From contig NZ_FNSF01000001.1 in assembly GCF_900105455.1 (NCBI RefSeq), positions 1,631,001-1,695,000 on the forward strand: a stretch of 64,000 nt of DNA, written 5' to 3'. The position numbers and the translations under genes are program-made. Shown here piece after piece: positions 18,502-26,416 of this stretch. Below the pieces are notes generated by a model, which was given only the letters and a program-made list of their open reading frames with translations, was not told the DNA's origin and searched no databases. Each line of letters begins with the position of its first letter. Position 1 is the stretch's first letter. Origin of the DNA: Tenacibaculum sp. MAR_2009_124 (GTDB lineage: Bacteria > Bacteroidota > Bacteroidia > Flavobacteriales > Flavobacteriaceae).

Positions 18502-19086
18502 ATGAGTTTTTCTTTCAGCGACTTAATTGATTTTAGTAAAGTACCAATAAAGATATTTATACTTTTTGCTATTGTTAGCGGAATTTTATTGTTTGGAACT
18601 GACGAATTCTTGGCTCAACTAAAATTAGACGAATTTGAAAAGGACTATGGTAAGTTTTTTGGAATAGTGTTTATAGTTTGTATCTCTTTTATTGCTCTAT
18701 CAATTATATACTATATCATAAAAAAAATTAATCTATCTTTTTTCAAATCAAGAGTTAAAAAAGAAGTAATAGAAGATATTAAAAGGTTAGACCCTTCAGA
18801 ACAAAGTGTATTAAGAGAGTTTTTTATTATGAGAAGGTCTACTATATCAATGCCAATGGATCACCCAATCGTTTCTGGACTTATGGATAAATACATACTT
18901 GTTAGAAAGTCTGATATTGGAACAGGAATGTATTTCCCAATGGCGTTGTCTGATTTAGCAAAAAAGCATTTAACTGAATTTGATTTAGGACTTCGAAGAG
19001 GAATGTCGGAGTCAGAAAAACAAAAACTTGCGAATAATAGACCGCAATGGACATACGATTTCCTCTATGAACGAGCGAATAAATAA
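18502..19086 (+). CDS. SieB-like (superinfection exclusion B family) membrane protein
   Basis: The 194-residue protein has two membrane segments (about 15-31 and 53-74). Between them lies a short loop reading LKLDEFEKDYGKFFGI, the layout of the SieB family (Pfam superinfection exclusion protein B). A cytosolic C-terminal domain follows, with a winged-helix-like pattern (LDPSEQSVLREFF, then HPIVSGLMDKYILV). SieB of lambdoid prophages aborts growth of some superinfecting phages. Proteins of this family in bacteria are mostly uncharacterised. The ATG at 18502 is chosen because the longer frame from 18442 overlaps the upstream gene. Together with the 66-residue protein it could form a two-gene defence cassette, which is an inference. 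Confidence 0.55.
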   Translation: MSFSFSDLIDFSKVPIKIFILFAIVSGILLFGTDEFLAQLKLDEFEKDYGKFFGIVFIVCISFIALSIIYYIIKKINLSFFKSRVKKEVIEDIKRLDPSEQSVLREFFIMRRSTISMPMDHPIVSGLMDKYILVRKSDIGTGMYFPMALSDLAKKHLTEFDLGLRRGMSESEKQKLANNRPQWTYDFLYERANK

Positions 19087-19104
19087 GCACGTATGCTAAC
19101 ATTG

Positions 19105-19214
19105 TATAACCGCAATTACGGCGGATTCGACTACGTCCGAATCCACTCGGAATTGCTAACGTCAGTGCTAAACCGAAAAGTAAAACATATAAACCCGTAA
19201 CTGACGGTTATACG
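19105..19214. repeat. Multi-stem palindromic (attC-like) intergenic element
   Basis: The outer stem GTATAACCG (19105-19113) pairs with CGGTTATAC (19206-19214). Inside are a long imperfect stem, GCAATTacgGCGGATTCG against CGAATCCactCGGAATTGC (about 19113-19157), and a second stem, AACGTCAGT against ACTGACGGTT. The result is a cloverleaf-like fold between two accessory genes. It resembles integron recombination sites in architecture, but no standard GTTRRRY/RYYYAAC core is evident. Confidence 0.55.
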
Positions 19215-19248
19215 AGACCGTTATAGCCAATGCCGAAAACTGAAAATA

Positions 19249-20004
19249 ATGAGTAAAATAAAAATACGAATAGTAATTTTAGGACATATACCACATTCTC
19301 TTAACATTCAAAAAGTTCAAAATTGGAAATCTGATTTGTTTGAAATTTTATCGCCAATAGATACTGTAAATATTGTTGGTGATTCTGATGGCTTTGAATG
19401 GGAATTTTTGGATGAAAATATGGAAAGACAACTTCCCGTCAGAAATGGAGCCGATGTTCTAATTGGGGTTACAAATGTTCCTATTCAAAATAATTATTTT
19501 GCACGTAGGTATTCGGATAATAGGGTCTGTATGACTTATAGTACTATGACGGATATTCTTAAATATGATAATATTCCATTAGAGAATTTATTACTACGAG
19601 TTATTTACTCGGTATCTTTTGTCTATAGAAGATACGGAAATAGAATACCATTAATAAGTGAATCAACAAATTTTGCTCATGATGAAACTAGAGGTTGCAT
19701 ATTTGATATGAACGGAATAAAAACTGACGTAATATATTCTCTAAATAAACCCCAACTTTGTGATTCTTGTATTAACACTTTGACTAATATCCCGCAGTAT
19801 AAAGTAGGAAAAAATGTAATTGCAAAGGTTCAATCTGAACTAAAAGGGATTAAAAAAGGGCTTTATTATCGAATAACAGATTTATTAAAAAAACATCCGA
19901 TACCTGCAATAATTTTTTCATCGATTTTTGCAATTACACTTGGGGTAATAGGATCAACAATTGGTCGTCTATTATGGGAATTGTGGATAAAGCACTGGCT
20001 ATAA
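19249..20004 (+). CDS. Orphan protein with C-terminal membrane anchor
   Basis: The gene encodes 251 residues. The N-terminal about 200 residues form a soluble domain beginning with a strand (IKIRIVILGHIPHSL). It includes a conserved-looking stretch GADVLIGVTNVPIQNNYFAR and a motif HDETRGCIFD followed by C-x2-C (LCDSCIN), which could hold a metal. A single hydrophobic segment (about residues 217-240, IPAIIFSSIFAITLGVIG) lies at the C-terminus. I do not recognise the family. The soluble-domain-plus-terminal-anchor layout and the cassette-like setting suit an effector or stress protein, but no function can be assigned. Confidence 0.6.
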   Translation: MSKIKIRIVILGHIPHSLNIQKVQNWKSDLFEILSPIDTVNIVGDSDGFEWEFLDENMERQLPVRNGADVLIGVTNVPIQNNYFARRYSDNRVCMTYSTMTDILKYDNIPLENLLLRVIYSVSFVYRRYGNRIPLISESTNFAHDETRGCIFDMNGIKTDVIYSLNKPQLCDSCINTLTNIPQYKVGKNVIAKVQSELKGIKKGLYYRITDLLKKHPIPAIIFSSIFAITLGVIGSTIGRLLWELWIKHWL

Positions 20005-20011
20005 TAACTAA

Positions 20012-20049
20012 GCATATGGCGTGCCGATAGGCTAACGCTATATGCCTTG
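20012..20049. repeat. Hairpin element with IS91 target tetranucleotide
   Basis: GCATATGGCG (20012-20021) pairs with CGCTATATGC (20036-20045, one mismatch), with a nested GCC-GATA-GGC stem. CTTG follows at 20046-20049; read on the transposase strand this is CAAG, one of the two tetranucleotides beside which IS91-family elements insert at their oriIS end. Confidence 0.5.
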
Positions 20050-20264
20050 TTGACTGATCCGTATTCCATAAGGGGGAAAACGATCAATTCAGTTTAATTT
20101 TAGTAATTTATTTAGAGGTTTTTCAGTGATTATTCTCTTGGTTTTCGGATTTCATAGCCTTGGTTTTTATTTTCAGCACTTATTATTCTTTTTGTAATCG
20201 CTTTTTTAGGTAAAAATCTCAGATCTAAGCATTAGTGGTCCAGTCCTCTTTTTTGAAGATAATT

Positions 20265-21413
20265 TTATAATATGTGTTTTTTAATTTTACTAATAACCAG
20301 TTCTTTATATTTTTTAGGAGGACCTCTACTATCAAAAATTATTAATGTGACTAGACCTGGCTTTTTACAAATCGGGCAACAGCGATGTACACTTTTCTCT
20401 TTCGTAATAATAACATCAATACAGTCTTTCTCTTTATCTGCTAATAGCATTTGTAAACGAGGTAATTTTTCTTTTTTCCAACTACTACTTAAAATACCAT
20501 AATGTCTAATTCTAGTAAATCCTTTAGGTAAAATATGTTGTTGAAAACGACGTATAAACTCTTTGATTTTTAAAGTTAAATTACTTACTTGACCACCTTT
20601 CTTGTAGTTCTTAACACGAAAAGTAACGGTGCCTTTTTGTTTATCAATAGCCTGTATTCGATGATTACTAATAGCTATCTTATGTGTGTATCTTCCTAGA
20701 TATTCTAGCACGTTTTTTGGGTTGCCAAAAGGAGGTTTTGCATAGATAACCCATTTGTGTTTAAATAATTTGTCATAGAGTGATTGTGGTAAGTTTGGAA
20801 TTGTTTTTCTTAATTCAGCAACAAAAACACCTCTAAACTTTACACTTAAAGCCTTTATACTGAATAAGAAATCATCCTTGTTTTTCCCTTTTTTCCAATA
20901 CCCTGCCTTTGTTATTCCTCCTTTAGGAACAATACAGTGTAAATGAGGATGTAAGCTTAAATTTTGTCCCCAAGTATGTAACACAGCAATCATTCCAATT
21001 TTAGCGCCTAGATGCTTGGGATTATTTCCAAAAGCAACCAAGGTTTTCCAAGCACTATCAAACAGTATTTTATATAGCTCTTTCGGATATTGAAGTGCCA
21101 CTGAGTTTAAATTATTGGGCAAGGTAAAAACGACATGAAAATAAGGAACTGGCAATAACTCTCTAGATCTACCTTCAATCCATTGCTGTTGTTTATGACC
21201 TTGACAAGTAGGGCAATGTCTATTGCGATAAGAATTGAATTGTAGATGCAGTTTATCACATGATTTACACCAATCTAAATGTCCTCCTAGCGCTTTGGTA
21301 CGGCATTTTCTTATCGCATGCAGCGTTCTTTCATGCCAACTACTTCTAGATAGTTCTTTTAAATGATTTTCTTCTAAATTCAACACTCCTGCTAACGTAT
21401 GTTTTGCTAGCAT
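20265..21413 (-). CDS. IS91-family (Y2/HUH) transposase
   Basis: The 382-residue transposase makes single-strand nicks for rolling-circle transposition. The N-terminal zinc-binding domain shows paired cysteines (RKCRTKALGG, WCKSCDKLHL, RHCPTCQGHKQQQW). The HUH metal-binding motif is in HPHLHCIVPKGG, preceded by the conserved PYFHVVFTLPN strand. The Y2 region with candidate catalytic tyrosines is in NVLEYLGRYTHKIAISNHR. A C-terminal CPICKKPG cysteine cluster is also present. The frame is intact and full length. Its ATG overlaps the stop of the recombinase gene (ATGA-type), which indicates coupling. Confidence 0.92.
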   Translation of the reverse strand: MLAKHTLAGVLNLEENHLKELSRSSWHERTLHAIRKCRTKALGGHLDWCKSCDKLHLQFNSYRNRHCPTCQGHKQQQWIEGRSRELLPVPYFHVVFTLPNNLNSVALQYPKELYKILFDSAWKTLVAFGNNPKHLGAKIGMIAVLHTWGQNLSLHPHLHCIVPKGGITKAGYWKKGKNKDDFLFSIKALSVKFRGVFVAELRKTIPNLPQSLYDKLFKHKWVIYAKPPFGNPKNVLEYLGRYTHKIAISNHRIQAIDKQKGTVTFRVKNYKKGGQVSNLTLKIKEFIRRFQQHILPKGFTRIRHYGILSSSWKKEKLPRLQMLLADKEKDCIDVIITKEKSVHRCCPICKKPGLVTLIIFDSRGPPKKYKELVISKIKKHIL

Positions 21414-22318
21414 TACTCTGTGTATAAGGTATCTAGTGGACTGTACTTTTTTGAACTCCCTGAGTTGGCGACATGTAAATAGATCATGGTGGTTTCTATA
21501 TGAGCATGCCCTAGAAGTTCTTTTAAGCTAATAATATTAACACCATCTTCTAGTAAGTGTGTTGCATAAGAATGACGTAGTGTATGCGCTGTAAATTTCT
21601 TTTTTGTATTCACTTTAGCCCGATTCTCTTTGAGTATCCATTGAATCGCTCTGACTGTTATTGGCTGAGCAGCTCCGTCTTTAGTAACCTGACTGTTAAA
21701 TAGATATTTCACAGGGTTTTCTGTTTTCAAATAACATCTTAAACCTCTTATTAAAAGAGTACTTAAAGGAACATAACGATCTGTCTTCCCTTTTTTTTTC
21801 TAATAAATACAGTTTTCCGATTAAAATCAACATCAGATTGAAGCAACCCACATAGCTCATAACTCCGTAAACCACAACCGTACAACATACCTAAAATAAG
21901 GCGATGTTTAAGATACTTAGGTGCTTTTAATAATTCTCGAACTTCTTGTTTGTTAAGTACAATAGGTAAATCTTTTTGCTTTTTTATTTGAGGAAGCGCT
22001 ATGTGCTTTTGCTCCATTCCCAGTACCTTATAAATAGCACGGAGTCCGAAAACGGTATGCTTAAAAAAACTTTCAGAGGGGGTTTTGTGAAGATTTTGAC
22101 AATGAAAAAGATAATCATTGATTTGTTCATTATCTAAAGTTTCTGGGCTAACCTTAAAATGTAAGGTTATGTGGGCTAAACAGCGTAAATAGTTATTTAA
22201 TGTACTTGATGATTTACCGTTAATTGAAAAGCTTTTGGTTAATTTTTTAACGACAATAGAAAAATCAGGAACCTGCTCTAAAGAGGTTTCTAAAATTGTT
22301 TTACTTTTTTTTATACAT
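21413..22318 (-). pseudogene. IS91-associated tyrosine recombinase (frame-disrupted)
   Basis: Read across three frames, this is a Xer-like tyrosine recombinase of about 300 residues with a core-binding SAM-like domain (about 22020-22310, for example SSSTLNNYLRCLAHITLHF) and a catalytic domain. The first Arg motif is in GMLYGCGLRSYELCGLL, and HTLRHSYATHLLEDG, LLGHAHIETTMIYLH and the nucleophilic Tyr follow. Two homopolymers break it. An A8 run at about 22306-22313 puts the ATG at 22318 out of frame. An A9 run at 21791-21799 shifts the frame between the pieces 21763-22017 and 21413-21730. The second site reads A AAA AAG, a -1 slippery heptamer that would restore the frame, so programmed frameshifting or transcript slippage is an alternative to decay. 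Confidence 0.75.
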
Positions 22319-22403
22319 CTTATTTAATTTTGAATCATAAATTTAACTATTTTTAAAACATTTCAAAAAAAGCTTCCGAGGTAACGAGGATTAGTTCAAC
22401 AAT

Positions 22404-22577
22404 GGCTATAGTTAATACGGGTTTGAGTGTTTAACCCAAAGTTTAGTGTATTTTTACTAAGTCCGCCAAATCTTTTTGATTAGGCTTTAAAACACAAAAA
22501 TTAAAACAAAATAAAAAGTTTTGGCTAAGTGCTTAATCGAAAGTTTACTACTTTTAATTCCCGTACTAACCATAGCC
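22404..22577. repeat. Long-range imperfect inverted repeat at cassette boundary
   Basis: GGCTATAGTTAATACGGG (22404-22421) is complementary to CCCGTACTAACCATAGCC (22560-22577), with 16 of 18 positions paired and the two exceptions of G-U type. The 138 bases between are non-coding. GACGTTGGCGTGC follows, then the next small gene. It has the same kind of layout as the element at 19105-19214. Confidence 0.5.
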
Positions 22578-22613
22578 GAGACGTTGGCGTGCATTTGAGA
22601 AAAAACCAAGTAA

Positions 22614-22916
22614 ATGATTAAAAGCAGTAAAATATCCAGTAATATAAACCAATGGAATATTGAATATGACCAAAACGGATTCGTATCTGATGAAAATAGG
22701 TTAGTTACTGCTGAAAAAACAGAAGATATTTTACAATTAAGTCATATTTATCAAGAAGTACCGATTTTAGATGTTGGATTCTACACAGAGAATTATAAAA
22801 TTTATGTCATTTATGGCAATGATTGGGATAAACCAAAAGAAGTCTTTGAATCCAAAATAGCGGAATCTGTTGCGGAAAAACTTTACGAATTGATTGACAA
22901 ATACGCGAATGGATAA
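22614..22916 (+). CDS. Small hypothetical protein
   Basis: The gene encodes a 100-residue acidic soluble protein without signal peptide (MIKSSKISSNINQWNIEYDQ and onwards). Alternating strands (NQWNIEYDQNGFVSDENRLV, ILDVGFYTENYKIYVIYGND) and a final helix (SKIAESVAEKLYELIDKY) suggest a small alpha/beta fold, possibly an immunity-type protein. I do not recognise the family. It is two bases from the next small gene, so the pair is likely translated together. Confidence 0.6.
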   Translation: MIKSSKISSNINQWNIEYDQNGFVSDENRLVTAEKTEDILQLSHIYQEVPILDVGFYTENYKIYVIYGNDWDKPKEVFESKIAESVAEKLYELIDKYANG

Positions 22917-22918
22917 TT

Positions 22919-23146
22919 ATGAGTCGCTCAAAAAAGAAAACAAAAATACATGGGACTACAACAGCGAAATCTGAAAAGGAAAATAAGCGGGACGCAAACC
23001 GAAAATTACGTAGGATTATAAAACAAAAAGTTAACTCGGGAAAAACCGAATTTCCAGAATTACGTGAAGTTTCGAATGTTTGGAGCTTTGACAAAGATGG
23101 AAAAAGATATAATCCTGAAATGACTGAAAAAGAGTTACGAAAATAA
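22919..23146 (+). CDS. Small basic conserved hypothetical protein
   Basis: The gene encodes 75 residues, strongly basic in its first half (MSRSKKKTKIHGTTTAKSEK, then NRKLRRIIKQK) and ending in a conserved SNVWSFDKDGKRYN motif. Similar small SRSKKK...G.TTA.SEK-type proteins occur scattered in many bacteria, often in cassette-like settings. Their function is unknown to me. The basic patch would suit nucleic-acid or ribosome contact, which is inference only. Confidence 0.6.
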   Translation: MSRSKKKTKIHGTTTAKSEKENKRDANRKLRRIIKQKVNSGKTEFPELREVSNVWSFDKDGKRYNPEMTEKELRK

Positions 23147-23606
23147 AAAACTAACTAAAGATACTAATCGTTTTCGACCCCTATTATTATCGGGACTACC
23201 CCAACCAATAAGGGAACTTACCCCTCTATCTAATCCTTTCAAAAAAAATAAATTCTAATCTTTTATTATTAGCAATATTTACCATTCAAGGCACATACTA
23301 TAAATTAAAAAGAAGCTTTCAGAACCTCCTTTTCGGTTTACTTTCAATCTTCCTGAACGAAAAAACATCCAATACCGGTTAAAATTAAGTTCAAGTTTTA
23401 TTTTTTAATGATAAAATCCAAATCTTTGTTCTGATTATAAAATGTCACGAATCCATTATAATCTGAATAAAAAAATTCATAGTCAACATCTAGCTGAATA
23501 AACTTAAAATGTTAAAAAAACCACGGTACTTTTAACAAAAAATATTTCGTGTTTTTTACGAAAGTTGCGTTATATTTACCATCCCATAAAATATTAAATC
23601 AATCTC
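23147..23606. other. Intergenic region after the accessory island
   Basis: AT-rich. A near -7 element, TATATTTA, at 23571-23578 may serve the next gene. No RNA or coding sequence is seen. Confidence 0.35.
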
Positions 23607-23972
23607 ATGAAAAAGGTATTCGTTTTATTCTTTTTTCTAGTTACTCATTTCGCAGTAGGACAAGGAAATTATGAAGAAGTAATCTCAAACGCTATTCTCA
23701 ATTATGACAGCACCAAGATTGACAGTTTGGCAAAAACAATTGGCTATAAAGGTGGTGAGCAAGTTGAAACGTTAGTGAGATTCAAAGTTAATCATGAAGG
23801 AAAAACTGTTGATGTGACTGCCGAAGGTCCTCACGAAATTTTCATCAATGAAAGCATAAAAATTATTCAAAATCTACCCAAACTAGATTTTGGAATTACT
23901 ATCGAACAAGGGAAAACCCTTAGTTTAAAATTACCTATAAATTTTAGTATAAAACTCGATAGCGAACAATAA
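23607..23972 (+). CDS. Secreted protein with TonB C-terminal-like domain
   Basis: This 121-residue protein has a cleavable signal peptide (MKKVFVLFFFLVTHFAVGQG, cleavage near residue 19). The remainder resembles the TonB C-terminal fold: VETLVRFKVNHEGKTVDVTA, a short helix, then LPKLDFGITIEQGKTLSLKLPINFSIK. It lacks a membrane anchor and proline-rich linker, so it is not an energy transducer; such stand-alone domains are common in Bacteroidota secreted proteins. No operon partner is close. Confidence 0.6.
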   Translation: MKKVFVLFFFLVTHFAVGQGNYEEVISNAILNYDSTKIDSLAKTIGYKGGEQVETLVRFKVNHEGKTVDVTAEGPHEIFINESIKIIQNLPKLDFGITIEQGKTLSLKLPINFSIKLDSEQ

Positions 23973-24084
23973 AGTTTATAATTCAATTTACATAGAAATG
24001 CACATTTATTTGTGCATTTTTTTTGATCATATATGAATCCTTTTTTTAAGATTTACTTAAATTGCAAGGTAAATGGATTCTATC

Positions 24085-24717
24085 ATGAAAACGAAAATTG
24101 ATATTGATACCTGGAATAGAAAAGAGGTTTTTAATTTTTTTAAAGATTTTAATGAACCTTTTTACGGCCTTACTGTAGATATCGATTGTACTATTGCTTA
24201 TGATTTTTGTAAAAAAAACAATATTTCCTTTTTCCTATTTTATCTTCATAGATCATTACTCGCAGCTAATAAAATTGAAAACTTTAAATATAGAATAATA
24301 GGTGGCGAGGTTTATGTTTATGACAAAGTCAATGCATCACCAACCATAAATAGACCCAATGGAACTTTTGGTTTCTCATATATGTCATATCATCAAGAAT
24401 TTTCTGAATTTGAAAAAGAAGCAAAATTAGAAATAGAAAGAGTTCAAGCCACCAATACTTTAATTCCAGCCACTTCAGGCGAAAACGTTATCCATTATTC
24501 ATCAATTCCTTGGATTAAATTTACTTCATTATCTCATGCAAGACATTTTGAATTTGAAGATAGTTGTCCAAAAATCACTTTTGGAAAAATGACAGATCGT
24601 GGCAGTAAAAAAGAAATGCCAATGTCTGTTCATGCTCATCATGCACTCTTAGACGGCTCACATATTGGTCAGTACATTGACCTTTTTCAAGAATTTTTAA
24701 ACAATACTTCTATATAA
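24085..24717 (+). CDS. Chloramphenicol acetyltransferase-like (type A CAT family)
   Basis: The roughly 210-residue protein covers the whole CAT fold: the N-terminal IDIDTWNRKEVFNFFKDF matches the family opening, and the catalytic histidine lies in HHALLDGSHIGQY about 20 residues from the C-terminus. Classical CATs transfer acetyl from acetyl-CoA to chloramphenicol. Many chromosomal Bacteroidota homologues have unproven substrates, so resistance should not be assumed. The ATG at 24085 fits family N-termini better than the in-frame ATG at 24073. A Crp-family regulator gene follows after four bases, forming a likely operon. Confidence 0.85.
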   Translation: MKTKIDIDTWNRKEVFNFFKDFNEPFYGLTVDIDCTIAYDFCKKNNISFFLFYLHRSLLAANKIENFKYRIIGGEVYVYDKVNASPTINRPNGTFGFSYMSYHQEFSEFEKEAKLEIERVQATNTLIPATSGENVIHYSSIPWIKFTSLSHARHFEFEDSCPKITFGKMTDRGSKKEMPMSVHAHHALLDGSHIGQYIDLFQEFLNNTSI

Positions 24718-24721
24718 AAAC

Positions 24722-25294
24722 ATGAAGTTATTAGCTCAATACATAAAAAATCAAGTCGATATTTCTGATAACGACTTACACGAGTTCTGTAATTACTTCA
24801 TCACTGTTTCCGTTAAGAAAAAAGATTTTCTATTAAAGCAGGGTGACATCTGTAATTTCGAAGGTTTTATTACCAAAGGATGTTTCAGGCTTTATACTAT
24901 TGATGAAAAAGGTAATGAACATACCTTATACTTCGGTATAAAAAATTGGTGGGTAACCGACTTAAATAGTTTTTTAAATAAAACTCCTGCTACATTTACC
25001 ATTCAAGCGTTGGAAGATAGTACGGTATTACTAATTAACAGGGAGAATAAGAACAAATCTTTTGAGCAAATTCCTGCTATAGAAAAAATGTTTAGAGTTA
25101 TGACTCAAAAATCTCATGTGGCATTAGAACAACGAATGATTCGGAACATTAGTACTACGGCCGATCAACGATATATTGAGTTTATAAGAAAGTACCCTCA
25201 AATTGCTGAACGATTAACCAATATTCAAATAGCTTCATATTTGGGTATTTCTCATGAATTCCTAAGTAAAATTCGACGAAAAATAGTAAAATAG
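24722..25294 (+). CDS. Crp/Fnr family transcriptional regulator
   Basis: The 190-residue protein has an N-terminal cNMP-binding-like beta barrel (KKKDFLLKQGDICNFEGFIT, then LYTIDEKGNEHTLYFGIKNWW) and a C-terminal HTH with recognition helix in LTNIQIASYLGISHEFLSKIRR. The barrel lacks the arginine-containing phosphate-binding cassette of true CRP, as in most of the small Bacteroidetes regulators of this type, so the ligand is unknown. Four bases separate it from the acetyltransferase gene, which may be its target or simply co-expressed. Confidence 0.85.
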   Translation: MKLLAQYIKNQVDISDNDLHEFCNYFITVSVKKKDFLLKQGDICNFEGFITKGCFRLYTIDEKGNEHTLYFGIKNWWVTDLNSFLNKTPATFTIQALEDSTVLLINRENKNKSFEQIPAIEKMFRVMTQKSHVALEQRMIRNISTTADQRYIEFIRKYPQIAERLTNIQIASYLGISHEFLSKIRRKIVK

Positions 25295-25499
25295 TCAACT
25301 ACCTCCGGCAAGCCCACGAGACATTCAGAGGAAATTATTTTCAGGATTTCGACACAAGTGTCGGAGTATTTTAATCTCACCTAGTGAGTAAGACTTAACT
25401 TCTTAAAAAATTAAACACTTGTTCAATTTATTGTACTAGTTCAATGTTTTTTGTTTCTACATACTTCATTTTTGTCATGTAATTTGAAAAATTTTAAGA

Positions 25500-26369
25500 A
25501 TGAAGTACTTATTAAGTCCCTTACTTATTTTCGCAAGCCTTTTAATTTTCGTGAGCTGCGATGAAAATGACGACATCGTTAATGAATTGACATCTGCTGA
25601 AATCGCAAGAGGCTTTTACCAAGAGGTTATTGTTGAAAAAAACATGACTAAATTCAACAAGTATATTGGCGATACGTATAAACAACATGCTCCTGCCTAT
25701 GCTGATGGTGTTGAACCATTGCGTGAAGAGCTTCAAGCAAATGCCAATAGCGACAACAAAATTGAAATTTTAAGAGTTGTTGGAGAAAATGACTATGCCG
25801 CTTTACACTCTCTATGGACTGTTGGTTCTGACCAATACATTTACGTGGATATCTGGCGAGTTGAAGACGGTAAGCTAGTTGAACACTGGGATCAATACCA
25901 ATCACCTCCTAGTGAAGCCGAAAATGATAATACCATGCACGCTGGTCCAGATACCAATATAAATGCTCAGCAAAACATTTCTCAAAACAAAGAAAGAGCG
26001 ATTGCCGTTTTAAAAACATTCGACAATCTAGATGATTTGTCAGCGGTTGAAAACTTTGTAGCTGATGAATACATTCAACATAATCCAACTGCAGCGGATA
26101 AAAAAACAGGATTACTTGATTTAATGGCTTTTCTAAAAAGCATTAATTACCAATCGAAAACAACTATTGCAAAAGTGATTGCGCAAGGTGATATGGTAGT
26201 TATCCATTCTAAAGTCGAAGATTTGAACGCAATAGAAAATGCAATTTCTGGAGTTATCGATATATTCAGATTTGATAACAACGGAATGATTATAGAACAT
26301 TGGGATGTTATAGAAACAATGACCGGTCAATCATTAAACAATAACGATCCATTCGAATATCCAAATTAA
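25500..26369 (+). CDS. Lipoprotein with two SnoaL-like (NTF2-fold) domains
   Basis: This 289-residue protein has a lipobox (LLIFVSC, Cys about 20). Two tandem SnoaL-like domains follow (about 35-140 and 160-280), each with the ..YI.QH-type motif (GDTYKQHAPAYADG; ADEYIQHNPTAADK) and a terminal IWRVEDGKLVEHWD or IFRFDNNGMIIEHWD strand. The two halves align along their length, so the gene arose by internal duplication. SnoaL-like proteins include polyketide cyclases, but most bacterial members have no known substrate. Outer-membrane or periplasmic lipid-anchored location is expected. Confidence 0.75.
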   Translation: MKYLLSPLLIFASLLIFVSCDENDDIVNELTSAEIARGFYQEVIVEKNMTKFNKYIGDTYKQHAPAYADGVEPLREELQANANSDNKIEILRVVGENDYAALHSLWTVGSDQYIYVDIWRVEDGKLVEHWDQYQSPPSEAENDNTMHAGPDTNINAQQNISQNKERAIAVLKTFDNLDDLSAVENFVADEYIQHNPTAADKKTGLLDLMAFLKSINYQSKTTIAKVIAQGDMVVIHSKVEDLNAIENAISGVIDIFRFDNNGMIIEHWDVIETMTGQSLNNNDPFEYPN

Positions 26370-26383
26370 GAGCCCCTTCTAAC

Positions 26384-26416
26384 AAATCCGCCTGAAGAAA
26401 TTTGGGTGGATTTTAA
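26384..26416 (+). terminator. Possible terminator after the SnoaL-like lipoprotein gene
   Basis: AAATCCGCC (26384-26392) pairs with GGTGGATTT (26405-26413, one G-U pair), followed by T-rich sequence. Confidence 0.5.

Larger units (their letters stand above)
20050..22330 (-). mobile_element. IS91-family element with companion tyrosine recombinase
   Basis: The element carries a Y2/HUH transposase gene (20265-21413) and, upstream and overlapping it by one base, a tyrosine recombinase gene (21413-22318), a two-gene organisation known from IS91 relatives in Bacteroidota. The left (oriIS) end is placed at 20050, immediately after the CTTG target tetranucleotide. The right (terIS) end is not defined from sequence alone and lies somewhere between about 22320 and 22400. 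No target-site duplication is expected for this rolling-circle family. Confidence 0.65.

Noticed and set aside
24073..24717. Assignment as a proven chloramphenicol-resistance gene
   Set aside because: The catalytic histidine motif is present, but chromosomal CAT-like proteins of Bacteroidota often have other or unknown acceptors.
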